From assembly GCA_963920525.1 (NCBI GenBank), contig OY986437.1:56926830-56990829 (forward strand): a stretch of 64,000 bases of DNA. Reading direction: 5' to 3'. Position numbers and translations under genes: made by a program. The stretch is from Dichetophora obliterata (taxonomy: Eukaryota; Arthropoda; Insecta; Diptera; Sciomyzidae). Of this stretch, positions 23,847-35,633 are shown in pieces (positions within the stretch are counted from its first letter, which is position 1; every line of letters begins with the position of its first letter). A model generated the notes under the pieces. That model ran no database searches. It saw only the letters and a list, made by a program, of their open reading frames with translations, and was not told the origin of the DNA.

Positions 23847-23945
23847 CTAGTGTCCGACCGAAACCAGAAGTTTGGCCGAAACTGAATATTCGGCCATTTT
23901 ATAATTTTCGGCTGAAACCGAAACCGAAACGGAAACTGGTTATTA
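23847..23945 (+). repeat. CCGAAACC-rich end of a non-autonomous element
   Basis: Starts CTAGTGTCCGACCGAAACC and contains repeated CCGAAAC and inverted TTCGGC words. Similar TAGTGTCCGACCGAAAC ends are seen in widespread hAT-type MITEs, but no matching right end is found here. Confidence 0.35.
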
Positions 23946-24689
23946 ATATGAAAATTAAAATTTTTACAAATAATTTTTTTTTATTAAAAGGAAACAAAAG
24001 TACTTTCAAGAAAAAAATGTTATTAAAAAAGGTTAACTTGAATATTGAGGTTTATAATAATTACTTGAAGTTTACTATAATAATAAATGAGATAATTTTA
24101 TATATTATTTTTTATTACACACTTCCATACACACTCGAAATAGTATGTACCTACAATGTACATTTCTATAGAACTACACAACAAAGTATTTTTGTTATTT
24201 TTTAAAGTCTAGTGTTGTAAAAATATAAATTTTTCGTTTTCTTTTCCTTATTTTCATACACACATAATTCGTTCGGGAGTTCAATTATCAATTTTTGGCT
24301 TCAGTACCTATAAAACTTTAATCTAATCTCGTATAAAATGCGAGTAATGTGATGTTGGGTTGTATGTTGAAAATATGTGTTTCAAAAATTACCACATCTC
24401 AAAATTAAGTAAATTTTTACTATACTCTACTTTTTTTAATTCTAAGCTCCTTTTTGAAGACATTTTATACATTTTCATTAATTTTTCCAAATTGATTCAA
24501 ATGAATTGATATTTAATTTTTCCTTTTTTTGCCTTCAACCTTTGCAATGCTGACGGGATGATGTAATATGGCATCACCTGATTCTAGTTAGTGGACCATT
24601 CTAATATCTTCCATATTCGTAATCAGGAAGTCCAAATTAGCCAATGTGTGAATTTTCGAACAAAACTCCAAAAAAATTGTCCCTTCTCT

Positions 24690-24936
24690 AAAGAGTTAAT
24701 TGACGCATTGCCTGAACACCCAACGTGTTCACCAGATTTGACTCCCAGCAACTACAAACTCTGCAGAAAATTGAAAACAATTCCTTCGTAAGAAGCATTT
24801 TTCGTTTTATGAAGAAGCTATTGCAGCCGTAGAAAAAAATATTTTACAGAGCTTTCGGAAAACCATTACAGAGATGGTGTAAATTGTTGAAAAATTTTAT
24901 GAATGTGTTGAAGTTGAGCAAGATTATATTGAATAA
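24690..24936 (+). pseudogene. mariner transposase relic, C-terminal part
   Basis: LPEHPTCSPDLTPSNYKLCR resembles the HPPYSPDLAPSDYHLFR signature carrying the third catalytic aspartate of mariner. After several frame changes YFTELSENHYRDGV and a final VEVEQDYIE-like stretch match the mariner C terminus. Multiple stops and shifts make it dead. It is a different lineage from the fragment at 862-1002 (SENHYRDG type rather than PEEAVD type). Confidence 0.7.
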
Positions 24937-25084
24937 AAAACCTTATATCATTTAAAAATGCACATTGCTTTATTTTTGCTTTGAATACTTTTTAACTAAC
25001 TTGTAATTTTATTTTTTTTAAATGGTCGGGATACCATTGTCAAAAATTTAAGATTCCTCACATTAAGTTTTAATCGGTTTGTCG

Positions 25085-25580
25085 ATAGAAGTTAGACCAC
25101 ACGGTCGAAAATTTCGGTTTAAATTTAAAACCTTGAAGGTTTCTATATTTATCCAAACTCAAATAGGTTTTGGATTTAAACCTTGCAGTTTAAAACAGTT
25201 CATAGGAAATTTTATGTACATTTTTAGACCCGACAGTTTGATTTTTAAACAGTTGGGTTTATTTTTAAAACTCAGGAGGTTTTCAATTTAAACCCATTGG
25301 CTTATTTTTAAACCCAAAAGCTTATTTAAAAACCACTGAGTTTAAATTTAAAATTCTGTGGTTTAATTTTAAACCGTCAAGTTTGATTTTTTAACAATTG
25401 GGTTTATTATTAAAACTCAAGAGGTTCTGAATTCAAACCCATCGGTTTCTTTTTTAAACCTAACAGTATATAAAAAAACCACAGAGTTGACATTTGAAAC
25501 CCTGTAAGTTTGATTTTTAAACCCTCAAGTTTGATTTTCCTGAGCTTTCATTTTTAACTCTAAGAGTCAATTTTTCAGTG
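25085..25580 (+). repeat. TTTAAACC-rich degenerate repeat array
   Basis: GTTTAAATTTAAAACC, TTTTTAAACCC, GAGTTTAAATTT and GGTTTAATTTTAAACC recur every 20-40 bases through this stretch. Related GTTTAAATTTTAAA words build the tandem array at 28.48 kb and the DNA after 29.63 kb. It looks like an old, internally expanded repeat; the 70-codon frame at 25079 is a product of it. Confidence 0.55.
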
Positions 25581-25946
25581 CGAGTTTGAACTCTAGTCAA
25601 ATTAAACTGAGATTAACTCACCAAAATTGGACGTTTAAACTCGGTTTAGTTAGGTATTCTGGCATTTTTTGAAGTTAAATTGACTTAAATTATCATGTAA
25701 TGTGTTTCTTTTTTGCCGAAACGCCGAGTTGAAACGTCCAATTTTGGTGAGCTAATCTCAGTTTAATTTGACTTGACTTTAAACTCGTACGGAAAATCTG
25801 GCCCTAAGAGTTTCATTCTTAAACCAAAAGCTTTCCGATGAATTGAAACAATTAGAAAAATTTTATATGTTATTTTTACTACAATAAATTCAGAATTAAA
25901 TACTTTTACGGAATTGTAAGAAGTTCTTTTGAAAAGTAAATATATA
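25581..25946. other. Spacer with a short inverted repeat
   Basis: AGTCAAATTAAACTGAGATT at 25597-25616 and AATCTCAGTTTAATTTGACT at 25755-25774 are inverted copies flanking a 140-bp loop. They extend inward to CTCACCAAAATTGGACGTTT and AAACGTCCAATTTTGGTGAG. This is probably a small MITE or foldback. Confidence 0.5.
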
Positions 25947-26835
25947 CAGCTGCGGTCAAAATAATAGTAGTGCCCTTATATTCATACATATTTGGATAAG
26001 TAATACTAGTATACGAATTTCGGATCCGGTAAGTCCATTTTCATTCCTATATGTACTTTCAACACTCGTTCCAACTCCGTACTCAGTTTCCTCCTATATT
26101 GTAAAACTTTCAAGATACAGGGTGTTTTACGGTTTTGGTACGTTTTTAGTATTATTGATCTAGAATCTAAACTACTCACCATAAAATAAAAAATAATATT
26201 TTGTATTCTAGAAAAAATATCAGATTTTTCATAAGTATATCAATCGCTTTCGTGTCATGTGCTGTAGCGGAGAAAAAATTTTGAGATTATCCAAAAAAAT
26301 ATCTACAAATTTTCTATCTTTTGTTTTAGCGGAGCTGTTACTGTCCAAAGTTAGAATTTAAAAAAATACTGTTGATTAAGTGTATTTTTACATGAAAAAA
26401 AGACATTTTAAATTTGGACGATTACAGCTCCGCTAAAACAAAAGATACAAAATTTGTTGATATTTCGTTGAGTAATCACAAAATTTTAGCTCAGCTGTAG
26501 CACATGACATGAAAGTGGGTGATATATTGATGGAAAGGTTGATGTTTTTTCTAAAATAAAAAATAATATTTTTTATTAAAAAATATTATTTTTTATTTTA
26601 TGGTGAGTAGTTTAGATTCTAGATCAAAAATACTAAACACGTACCAAAACCGTAAAACACCCTGTATCTTGAAAGTTTTACAATATAGGAGGAAACTGAG
26701 TACGGAGTTGGAACGAGTGTTGAAAGTACATATAGGAATGAAAATGGACTTACCGGATCCGAAATTCGTATACTAGTATTATTTATCCAAACATGTATGA
26801 ATATAAGGGCGCTACTATTATTTTGACCGCAGCTG
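25947..26835. mobile_element. Foldback (palindromic) element 3, TA-flanked, Tc1/mariner-type ends
   Basis: The whole 889 bp is a near-complete palindrome centred near 26391. The end CAGCTGCGGTCAAAATAATA is exactly mirrored by TATTATTTTGACCGCAGCTG; inner blocks (GGATCCGGTAAGTCCATTTT, TCAAGATACAGGGTGTTTTA, GTGAGTAGTTTAGATTCTAG) are mirrored too, and arms diverge toward the centre. TA dinucleotides at 25945-25946 and 26836-26837 give the target duplication expected of Tc1/mariner. GGTCAAAAT near the tip resembles Bari-type Tc1 ends. No transposase. The frame at 26619-26927 is a chance frame in the right arm. Confidence 0.88.
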
Positions 26836-27714
26836 TATGTTGTAATATATGGAATATGTTTCTTAAGTCCTGAATATGTTAAAAATGTTTGAGTACATTT
26901 CAGTGATGGGATACAATGCAACTTCAATCTTTTAGAACTTTGTAGGCTATGAACATATTTTAAATGCTTTATAATAAAATTTATGTGTATAATTTTCCGC
27001 TTACACGTAAAACAAAATAATACAGTATAAATTTTAAAATGTTTATTATTTGTTTAAATGAATGTTATGAATGTTTATAAATTAGTAAAATTTGGCGAAT
27101 TAGAAAAATTTGTATTTAAGAAATTTTGAATTGCTGACCATATCTCAAAAACTCTTGGAAGTTTTGAAAGATTTTTGAAATTTATAAAAAAATGCTTCAA
27201 AAAAGTTTAGGAAAAAGCTTCAATTTCCCAAATACCTAATGTTAAAAATTTGAAAGATTTTAAAATAAATATCGAAAACTTGGTAAAAATTGTAATGACC
27301 CGGTATCGGTATTTACTTACTGTCTACAGAACTAAAATACTGTCTTATTGATAACTTCGAAACTCTTATAGCAATAATAGTGACTCGGGTGGCTTCAAAG
27401 AATTTTCAATCACGCTCGCTGAATTATTGTCGTCAAAGAACCGTAAGAAGCTTGAGGTACCCTGTTGTTCGGAAACACTGATTTTTTGCTTATACCTTGT
27501 AGTTGGCGCTGGAGGCAAAAGTTTTAGCAAAGCCAGAAAATATTTTACATCTTCATTCCATTCTGAAAAATTAAATTATAATAAACGCAGATTATATATT
27601 AGGGTGGGACTATTTTTGAAAAACAAAATTATACTTGGATAGAAAAAAAATAAGAACAGGGAGAGGTGGTCCCTTTTATCTTGAAGAAAGTTAAGTTTGC
27701 CTCGGTTCAAACTA
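26836..27714. other. Non-coding AT-rich spacer
   Basis: No supported gene or element. The 71-codon frame at 27427 has no motif. Confidence 0.35.
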
Positions 27715-27885
27715 GAGATGTGCACGTGCAGCATTTTTGAGGCATGGGCACGAACGAGCACGAAGACTATTTGCACGGGCACGCACGAACACGAAATTTA
27801 TTTTTCGTACTTACACGAAAACACACGAACACGCAAGAAAAAGCACAAAAACGAAAAAAACGCACGAAAAAGCACGATTTAAACA
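27715..27885 (+). repeat. GCACGAACAC-type simple repeat
   Basis: Irregular repeats of GCACGAAC/ACACGAA/AGCACGA follow an AGAGATGTGCACG start. Three overlapping frames (27697, 27737, 27744) with His/Arg/Thr-rich products are created by the repeat. It may be the expanded end of a non-autonomous element; no other end is seen. Confidence 0.5.
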
Positions 27886-28480
27886 TTTTCAAAGTTATCC
27901 GAAACATTGTCCGAAAAAAGCGAATTGTTTATATTTTGTCTCAAGCAAAACTGCAAAATACAAATTAAAATGTTAATTGATTTTTTCTCAAAACATAGTT
28001 TCTCGAAAGGCTTTTATGTTGCAATTTAGTAGAGAATTTAAGGGATTGTAACAAATCTGCGAATTAAAATGATTCTTCAGCCACAAATTTCTTAAGTTCA
28101 ACATATTTGTAAACTTTCTCTTGCACGTAAAATACTTTCACAAATCTGCCACACAGATCAATTATAAATATTTTGTTTAAAATTAAGGTTCACAACAAAG
28201 TTATTATTTTTATGATTTGTTTATAATCTTTTTAAATCCAAACAACCGAGCGGCAGAAACAATTGCAATCGAATGACCAGCAAATCAATTAAAACCAACT
28301 GTTAAGCTTGTCCGAGCATGTACGAATTGAAAAATAATATGCTCAGAAAGTTTTGAATTCAAAGAAATTAAGTAAGAACAACAACAATTACAATGCCACA
28401 CAGCTCAGCATGCATAGCTGTGTCGCTAATGGATTTAAAAACTTTTTGGGTTTACTTTTGAAACCACACAGTTTTTCGAG
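27886..28480. other. Non-coding AT-rich spacer
   Basis: Nothing recognisable until the GTTTAAA-rich array begins. Confidence 0.35.
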
Positions 28481-28794
28481 ATTTTTAAAAATAAACTTGT
28501 GGTTTAAATTTTAAAATCTTCTGCTTTTAAATACCCCAGTATAAACATTAATATACTTTTTGAGTTTAATTTCTAAACTCTACAGTTTTTTAAAATTTTT
28601 AAAATAAATTCAAAGTTCATTTTTTAACCTTCTGCGTTTAAATACCTCAGTATATACATTTATAAACTTTTTGAATTTAATTCTTTAACTCTTCAGTTTT
28701 TTGCATTTTTAAAAATAAACTCCTAGTTTAAATTTTAAACTTTATGGGCTTAAATAGCCCAGTACATATATTTATAAACTCTTTGGTTTTGCTT
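28481..28794 (+). repeat. Tandem array, three units of about 112 bp
   Basis: Units start with ATTTTTAAAA(A)TAAA at about 28481, 28595 and 28705. Each contains TTTAAATAxCxCAGTATA near its middle and a CTCTACAGTTTTTT/CTCTTCAGTTTTTT block at its end. The third unit is broken by the hAT element at 28795, and matching TTTAAACC-type sequence resumes after 29616, so the array is older than the hAT insertion. Confidence 0.7.
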
Positions 28795-29615
28795 CAGGGC
28801 TGTGGAGTCGTCTAAAAATAGTTGTGACTCCGACTCCAACCGCCAAAATTTTTTAAGTACGACTCTGACTCCGACTCCAAAACCAACTCCGACTCCGACT
28901 AGGACCAAAGACAAAAATAAATCAACATAACATTTTATTTTTTAAATATTTTATTAATTAAAGTTTTTTCTAATTTTTTTAATTCTTTTAATAATAAACA
29001 AAATACTATAATAACGAAAACCTTAAATAACAAAACTTCAAATAAAATAACAAAACTTCAAGTAGTTAATCTAAAATAAAAAATTATTTAGCATTTGTTT
29101 TTAAAAATAGGATAGCCTCAATAATATCTGGCTTCATTGATGCTCTCAAATCGGAAATGACGATTCTGAGTGCAGAAAATAATCGTTCTACGGAGACTTG
29201 TGTCGGTGGCAATGCCGTGGCGATCATAGCAGCATCTTGGATAATCTCAGGGTACTTTGGAATGGCATCTATTATTGCTAAATTTGAAGAACGGTCAAAT
29301 TTCTCCACCTCCTTTAATGCTTGGTAAAAGTCTATTTTAAATTTTTAACGTTTTTATTCAATCAAAAACACAACAAAAATCAACAAAATAAATAATTCAA
29401 ATTAAATAAACTAAAAAATAATTCATTACAAAAGATTTAGTCAACTTCTGTAAAAAAAGGCAAATATTTGAAAATTAAAAATATTGAAAAATAAAATTTG
29501 AAAGAATTTTTATTTTGGAAAATATTTGAAAAATTATTTTTCGGAGTCGGAGTCGGAGTTGCGAGTTTTTTTAACACCGCGACTCCGACTCCACGACTCC
29601 GACTCCACAGCCCTG
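28795..29615 (-). mobile_element. Non-autonomous hAT element, 821 bp
   Basis: Terminal inverted repeats CAGGGCTGTGGAGTCG and CGACTCCACAGCCCTG are perfect over 16 bp. They are followed by runs of GGAGTC/GACTCC hexamers on both sides (28828-28901 and 29540-29606). The flanking octamers TTTTGCTT and GTTTGCTT match at 7 of 8 positions, as expected for the 8-bp duplication made by hAT transposases. It keeps only the C-terminal piece of its transposase, so it is an internal-deletion derivative. Confidence 0.88.
29084..29332 (-). pseudogene. hAT transposase C-terminal dimerisation domain, fragment
   Basis: A minus-strand frame reads ...FDRSSNLAIIDAIPKYPEII, then ALPPTQVSVERLFSALRIVI, SDLRASMKPDIIEAILFLKT and a stop at 29084. 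This is the conserved hAT C-terminal dimerisation segment ((P/A)TxxxxERxFS...ISDxRxxxxPxxxExxxFL). The BED finger and DDE core are absent. It lies inside the inverted repeats of the 821-bp hAT element, in the position expected for the 3' end of its former gene. Confidence 0.88.
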
Positions 29616-29623
29616 GTTTGCTT

Positions 29624-32529
29624 TCTAAACCCAAAAGTTTGAAATATTTAAATCTGCATGTAGTAAGCTTTGAGAAGTTTTAAAAATAAACTTTTAAGTT
29701 TAAAAAAGTAGTTATAAACTCAAAAATGGTTTTAAAAGTTTAAAATTTAAACTGATATTTTTGACAGTGCAGCTTTTAGAAAGATCACATTTATAAAAAT
29801 ACAATAATAAATACAACGATTGCATTACATTTTAGTTTAAGATTCGGGGTCAATCAAACGGGCTAATTTTGATAAATTTTGTACAGTAGACCTTTTCTCT
29901 ATCAAAAAATTTAAATATTTTCTTGTGAATTTTATTGTGGTTTAAAAAAAATGAAGCCTCATTAAAAATTAATTTAAAACTTCATAAATTAACAAAAATT
30001 TCAAAAATGTTCTTAATTTAAATATCGTATTGTCACCTTTTAATTTTTGTAAAAACCACCCACACCCCCCTTTAAAAACACTGAATTCTGGCTTGGCACT
30101 AGCTTTCATTTAAAACATAAAGCAACAATAAAAAAAAGAACCGTATTTAAATACACATTTGCATTCCATGCGATTGTGTAATTTTCAAGATTCATGATGC
30201 ATAAAAAATATTCCATAATACGTAATGCTCTTTTAGGCATATTTGTTCTCTTTACATTGTTTTATTTTGCATGAAGCATACTTTGGAGTGGGTGCACAAA
30301 GTTCAATGTTCAATGTACCGCCATAAAAATTCGGCCCTCCCCCCCCCCCTCAAGACATTAACGGTATTGCTGCTTAATATGCCACGCCATTCAATCATAA
30401 TCCTGACGAATGAACACTGTTATTAAGCTTTTAGGCAACATAAAAAGCTCATTATACTAAAGACTTAATGACCAAAAAGTATGCAATGCATATTTTCTGA
30501 TAATGTCAGGAACGTACTAAAAAATCAAATAATATGGCGAGTTTTATGAAATAAAAACAGAAATATTATTAAAAATATACGAAAAAAATATGCATATACC
30601 CTACACTTACAAACATACACAAAAGCAACAGCAGCGGCACAAACACAATCTAATGACAGCGCCATTAAGATAAACGACGCAAAAGCTTTGTCAGCGTTGG
30701 CAGCATTTATTGAAAATTTAGCATTGTTATTGCGCCAAAAGGTATGCACTTAAAAATGTCTTAATCGCAAATAACTAATAAAGGAAAAGCTCATAAAACT
30801 TCAGTAATTTGAAGGCAATACTTAAGCCACAAAGTGCAAATTTATGTGCCAAGCAGCTTGAACACGCAGGACGTTCGTCAGGATCGTTCGGCCATAATGT
30901 GTGTTTGTGGCATTTTAATGATTATGCACGCGGACAAGAAGGAGAATGAAGAATTTGTTAAAACCTATTAAAATATCAGTTTAATTTTATATTTTAGCAG
31001 CCATTTGTTTTTTTCGACTCGGACCAAAGATGTCGCTGCTCCCAGCGTTGAAGCTAAACAATTTACTGAAACACCTTTACTTTCAATCGCTAGTCTTTCT
31101 GTCTCTGTCTAGCTTGTGCTTCTGACAAATATTTGCAGAATTGCAAAGGTTACGAGCGTTTTTTTTCATAATTTTTTTTAATGCTCCTTCTTATGAAAAA
31201 TTCTATGTTATGCCAAGGAATTCCTTTGCGTAGATTTCTTTTTTTCTATCTCCCTCATTTTGTCATTTTAATACCTTTTGGCTGGCTTTCATGCATAGAG
31301 GTTTATTTTTTTTTTTTTTAAACAGAATTGCTTAAAATTGAAATGTCATGAAAATGCAGTTGAATTTATTGAATTCTTAGGTTCTTTTTTATTCTGTTTT
31401 ATTTTCAAATTCCTTTTTTCAAGCGATTTAAATGATTTCCTTTTACTTTATCTGATTTTCCGCAGGTTTTCAATGCCGCTTTCTTTACACTTTTTTACTA
31501 GTTTTCTATGTTTGTATTCTGCTGTTTTTCCAAAGCAATAAGTTTGCCTGCAGTTGCGTTTAAGGAAATGAGAAATAATCAAAAGGAAACATTATTTTGG
31601 CGGCATGTCAGCCATTTTTTGTTCCTCCGCTTTCTAGATTCTTATAAAAGTGCGTTCAGTTAAAGTTTTCTTTAAGATTTAGTTGAATTAATTCAAGGAA
31701 ATTGGAAAAATTAATGGAAAATAATTTTGATTTTTAAGAAAAGTTTTCAATTATGCACAGCATAATTCTAAGTTATATTGTTACAAGTAAACTGATCAGA
31801 AAAAAAAAATTTTAAAAGTTTTTTAATAAAAATTGGTTGATAAATTTTCTTGCTTCAGGCTTAGTTTTTTTTTATTATTTGTCTTATAAAAATAGTTGCC
31901 CATTTTTGCCCACAAATCAAATCAATCACCACTTTTCAGCAAATTTTTATGTTTGAATACTCATTTCAATGCTTAGTTAAAAAACTTTTTGATATCAATT
32001 ACTCTTTTATCTGCTTAAAGTCTTAAGATAAAGCCATTTAAACTGAAAATTTGCATTATTTTTCGAAAAATTACACTTTGCAAACATTTTCTTGCAGATT
32101 TTTTTGCATTTGAATCACAATTAATAAAATAAATGTGTCAAGTGAAAAGATGAAACATTTTGTTATATTCAATCATGGTTTAGAAGAGACACAAATAATT
32201 TTTCGAAAGCATGAAGATAATGGAACGAAAATATTGCTTTTTTTACATGTCAAATTTTAAAAAAATAATCACTATATCAAACGCCAAAGTTTTATTTTAG
32301 ATCATTGCAGAAATTGTATAGCAACAAAAATTTAAAAAGAAAATAAAAAATTTCTAAAGAAAATTGTCAGCGAAGTTAATTTAAATAATTTTTGTTTTGA
32401 ATTGCTACATCTCAAAACCTTAAAAAGATATTCAAGTGACTGACACTGTGTTAGATAGCTTGTTAATTAAGTTTTCAAAAAAGTATTACAATCACTATTG
32501 CGATGTTTTGAAAAGTAATAATTATACCA
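29624..32529. other. Non-coding DNA; host-like intergenic stretch
   Basis: 29624-29770 continues the TTTAAAC-rich repeat. The rest is mixed AT-rich DNA with a C-run at about 30338-30350. The more complex sequence at 30600-31150 lacks repeat structure and could be host intergenic or intronic DNA. No exon, tRNA or clear element is seen. The 74-codon minus frame at 30525 lacks motifs. Confidence 0.35.
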
Positions 32530-32982
32530 CCACGTTTAAAAAACGTAATATGGGTATATTAACTTTGTCATTCCGTTTGCAACGCCGATAAGGAGGCGTG
32601 GCTGGTATAGAAAAATATATATATTCTTCATAAGCGTCACCTCCCGAGTCGATTTAGCCATGTCCGTATATCCGTCTGTTCGTCTGTGGTCACGATAACA
32701 GCCGTAATTTTTTAGCTATCGTAACTAAATTCAATATATAAGCTTTTTATTAAAGATTGAAGGTCAAGTTCGAAAATGAGCCAAATTGGATGAAAATCAC
32801 GCCTACCTCCCATACAAAGTGATGTAGTATACCTATACATATTATATAAATATTTAATTTACAATTAATGTATTTCATTATAAAACAAGCTATAAATACT
32901 TTTCTTAAAATAAGTAATAATATATAAACCTCTACTGTAAGACTTTTCGAGAACATGCACAATAATATTCAAACTAAGTTAA

Positions 32983-35633
32983 CCCTGCTGTTAGGTTTGG
33001 ACCATTTTGGTCAAATTTGTTTTTTTTTCCTTTCTATCTTTTCAACGGTAAAACATATCGACTTGAAACGTCAGCTCACGTGGTTTTTTTCTAAATCAAT
33101 GTTTTTATTCAAATAATTAAGTGTCTAACATAAATTGGAAGGGAGAAAAATAAACAGTTACAAATTTTATGTTAAGGACCATTTTGGTCCATTGTAATTT
33201 TTTATTTATTCGCTTCTATGCAGGATGTACAAACAATTTTTCGGCTTAGTTTGCAAATAAATTTGCTGCAGATAACACATTTACTATCGCATTTTGATTT
33301 GCAGCAACCACAAATTCCACGTTTTCTAGCAGGTGGGTTTTCTTGTATCACTTGTAGAAGCTACGGGGTCTGTGGTAGATGCTCTTACCTCAGCCAATAA
33401 CTTTGCTGAGAAATTTTGTTTGGGTATGTTGGTTCGTTTCATCATATGTTCTTTGGCCAAAGAAAGTGCTAATAGTCATAAAAATTCTGGTCGCTTACGA
33501 TTTTGATCACAGGGTGCCCACGAATCATCGATTTCAGAAAACAATATAAGCGCATTCAATGCTGATATATCTATCATATTTGCAAAAACAACATTCGGCC
33601 ATCGATTTGTTTTGCGTTTAGTACTGTAGTAGCCAATCTTTTGGTCGACAGTATCTACGCCTCCTAAAAGAAAACAAAATTAAATTTTGTTTACTAAAAA
33701 TCTATGAACACTGGCAAAAAGTTACACACCTTTTGTTGAATTATAATAAGACACAATCTCAGGCTTCTTTTTTGGTCAATTGGCATCAACTTCTGCCGTT
33801 TTGTGCATCGTACTCAACAAAACAGTACCTTTGTTTTTATGGCTGTTGTATGAAACTAATGTTGCGACTTCATTGAAAGCAAATGTTGAAGTATATAAAG
33901 GAACTTTTTTGAATATGAGCAACTTTGGTGGAATAAATGTTTTATTTTTTCGAAGTGTACACACGTATGTCAGTTTCCTTTCCAAAAGCTTTTGCGCCAA
34001 ATCAAACGACGTAAAGAAATTATCAGCCGTGATATTTTGACCTTTCAAACCTTCAGTCAAGTCCAATACGATGCGCTGTCCTTGGTTTTTCTCAGGCTGA
34101 TCATTTCTTTGTTTTCCTAAATATGGCTGTATCTTCCACACATAACTTGTTTTAGAGTCAACAGACAACCAAAATTTTAAGCCATATTTGGCAGGTTTTG
34201 AAGGCATATATTGTCTGAAAGAGCATCGTCCTCTGAAAGACACCAGTTGTTCATCAATAGTAACATTTTCATGGCAGTTGAAACTCATTGAAAGAATGCC
34301 TTCCCAACGGTTCCACAAATCACGTATAGGAGCAAACTTATCGGTGCTTTGCATTTGTCTTCGGCTCATAACATCATCGAACCGGAGAGCTCTTGTAATC
34401 ATTTGAAAAGTATCCTCAGACATAATTGCACGGAATATAGGACGACCAAAACGTCTATCAAACAAACCATGTATGTCTTCGTTTTTGCCGCTGCCATATA
34501 ACAAATAAATTTGCCTACTCTTTTACTGAACCAAAATAAAAAATCTGTATAAATATACATACCGACACACACCAGCAAGAATGAGTACTGCAATATAAGC
34601 ACGCAAAGTGGCTTCATCAATGTCTTTCCATTTACCCTCGAATTTTACTCTGCCATACATATTGGTATTTTCAATAATTATTTTTTCTAATAGTGGTGGA
34701 AAAAACAGTAAAAAAGATGAAAGAATATCTTGGCACCTGGATACAGCAAATCGAGTTGGTCCTGGCTGTATTGAAATAATATTTTCAGAACGAGTTCCAA
34801 TAGAACAGGGTAAGGGAACAGCACTCCATTGCATTTTATTTTTTGCAATAAACAATGGATCTACAGTGCTAGCAGCAGCCACATCTTCTTCACTATCTGT
34901 TTCAGAATCACTTGATTCGGTATTTTCAAATTCAGTATTTTCTTCTAAAATACTTGAATTTGAAATATCCGAGGCACTGTCATTTAGGATTTCAGCAATA
35001 GCATCGGCGTCCAAAAAACGTCGATTTTCCATTCTAACAAGAAATAAACACAACACAACACAAACAAGACACAAACTGAACTGCAACTAATGCAAACAAT
35101 TTACACGACTGCATCACAAAATAAAATCAGGGGAATCACAAAAACACAAAAAAAAACACACACACACATGTCTGCATGATAAAATGCAAAAAGGGGACTC
35201 ACACCAAAAACACAACTTATTGAATGTCAACAGTAACTTGAATAGCTGATTTGATGGCATAACAAAACAAAATTAGGGGAATCCCACTATTGGCTTTCAA
35301 ATTTAATTTGTAAGAGTCGAAAGCCTTAGCTGCTAGTACTGCTTAAGTCTGCATTTATATAGTAATTAATTATTGTATAAATTCTTTAAAATAAATAAAT
35401 AAATAATTTGTATGAAATATAATAACAAACATTCAAAACAAAATGAATAGCCCAAACGATTTGTTAAGCATACAAATATAACTTTTAGTGAAAATATTTG
35501 TTGCCAAATACTTAATTGAAATAAATAAGTATAAAAAATAGACTTACGCCCCTTGTTTTCAAAAAAAATTGGTATAGACCAAAATGGTCCGTTAACCTCG
35601 AATTCGTAAGTTTTTTTTAACCTAACAGCAGGG
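32983..35633 (-). mobile_element. piggyBac element, 2,651 bp, with TTAA target duplication
   Basis: Perfect 15-bp terminal inverted repeats CCCTGCTGTTAGGTT (32983-32997) and AACCTAACAGCAGGG (35619-35633) are flanked by TTAA on both sides (32979-32982 and 35634-35637). Collapsing the two TTAA copies gives a junction matching the second, uninvaded copy of the host repeat near 43370. A subterminal hairpin GGACCATTTTGGTC occurs next to the left end, again at about 33177, and inverted near the right end (35576-35590). The element carries one broken transposase gene. Confidence 0.96.
33202..35032 (-). pseudogene. piggyBac transposase, intron-containing, frameshifted
   Basis: Reads from MENRRFLDADAIAEILNDSA through an acidic N-terminal region to AYIAVLILAG. 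A probable small intron (34505-34570) with donor-like GTGTGT/GTATGT and acceptor TTTTGGTTCAG follows. The catalytic core keeps the three piggyBac aspartates: VTIDEQLVSFRGR, ITADNFFTS and GGVDTVDQ. The last is split by a clear 66-nt intron (33664-33729, GTGTGTAAC...TTTTCTTTTAG). The C-terminal Cys-rich zinc-binding domain (CGCCKSKC, CVICSKFIC, CTSC) ends at 33202-33204. Breaks: one missing base near 33776 after AEVDAN, and a stop after KRPEFL (about 33500). It is non-functional unless these are assembly errors. The start ATG at 35032 is chosen because the longer frame adds only a hydrophobic, unrelated stretch. Confidence 0.92.

Noticed and set aside
26619..26927. 102-codon minus-strand frame
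   Set aside because: Lies in the right arm of an 889-bp palindrome and runs past its end; no homology signature.
27697..27976. Overlapping Thr/Arg/His-rich small proteins
   Set aside because: Three frames are open at once because of the GCACGAAC simple repeat; this is repeat-driven, not coding.
34608..35090. 160-codon plus-strand frame
   Set aside because: Antisense shadow of the piggyBac transposase N terminus, which has clear family motifs on the minus strand.
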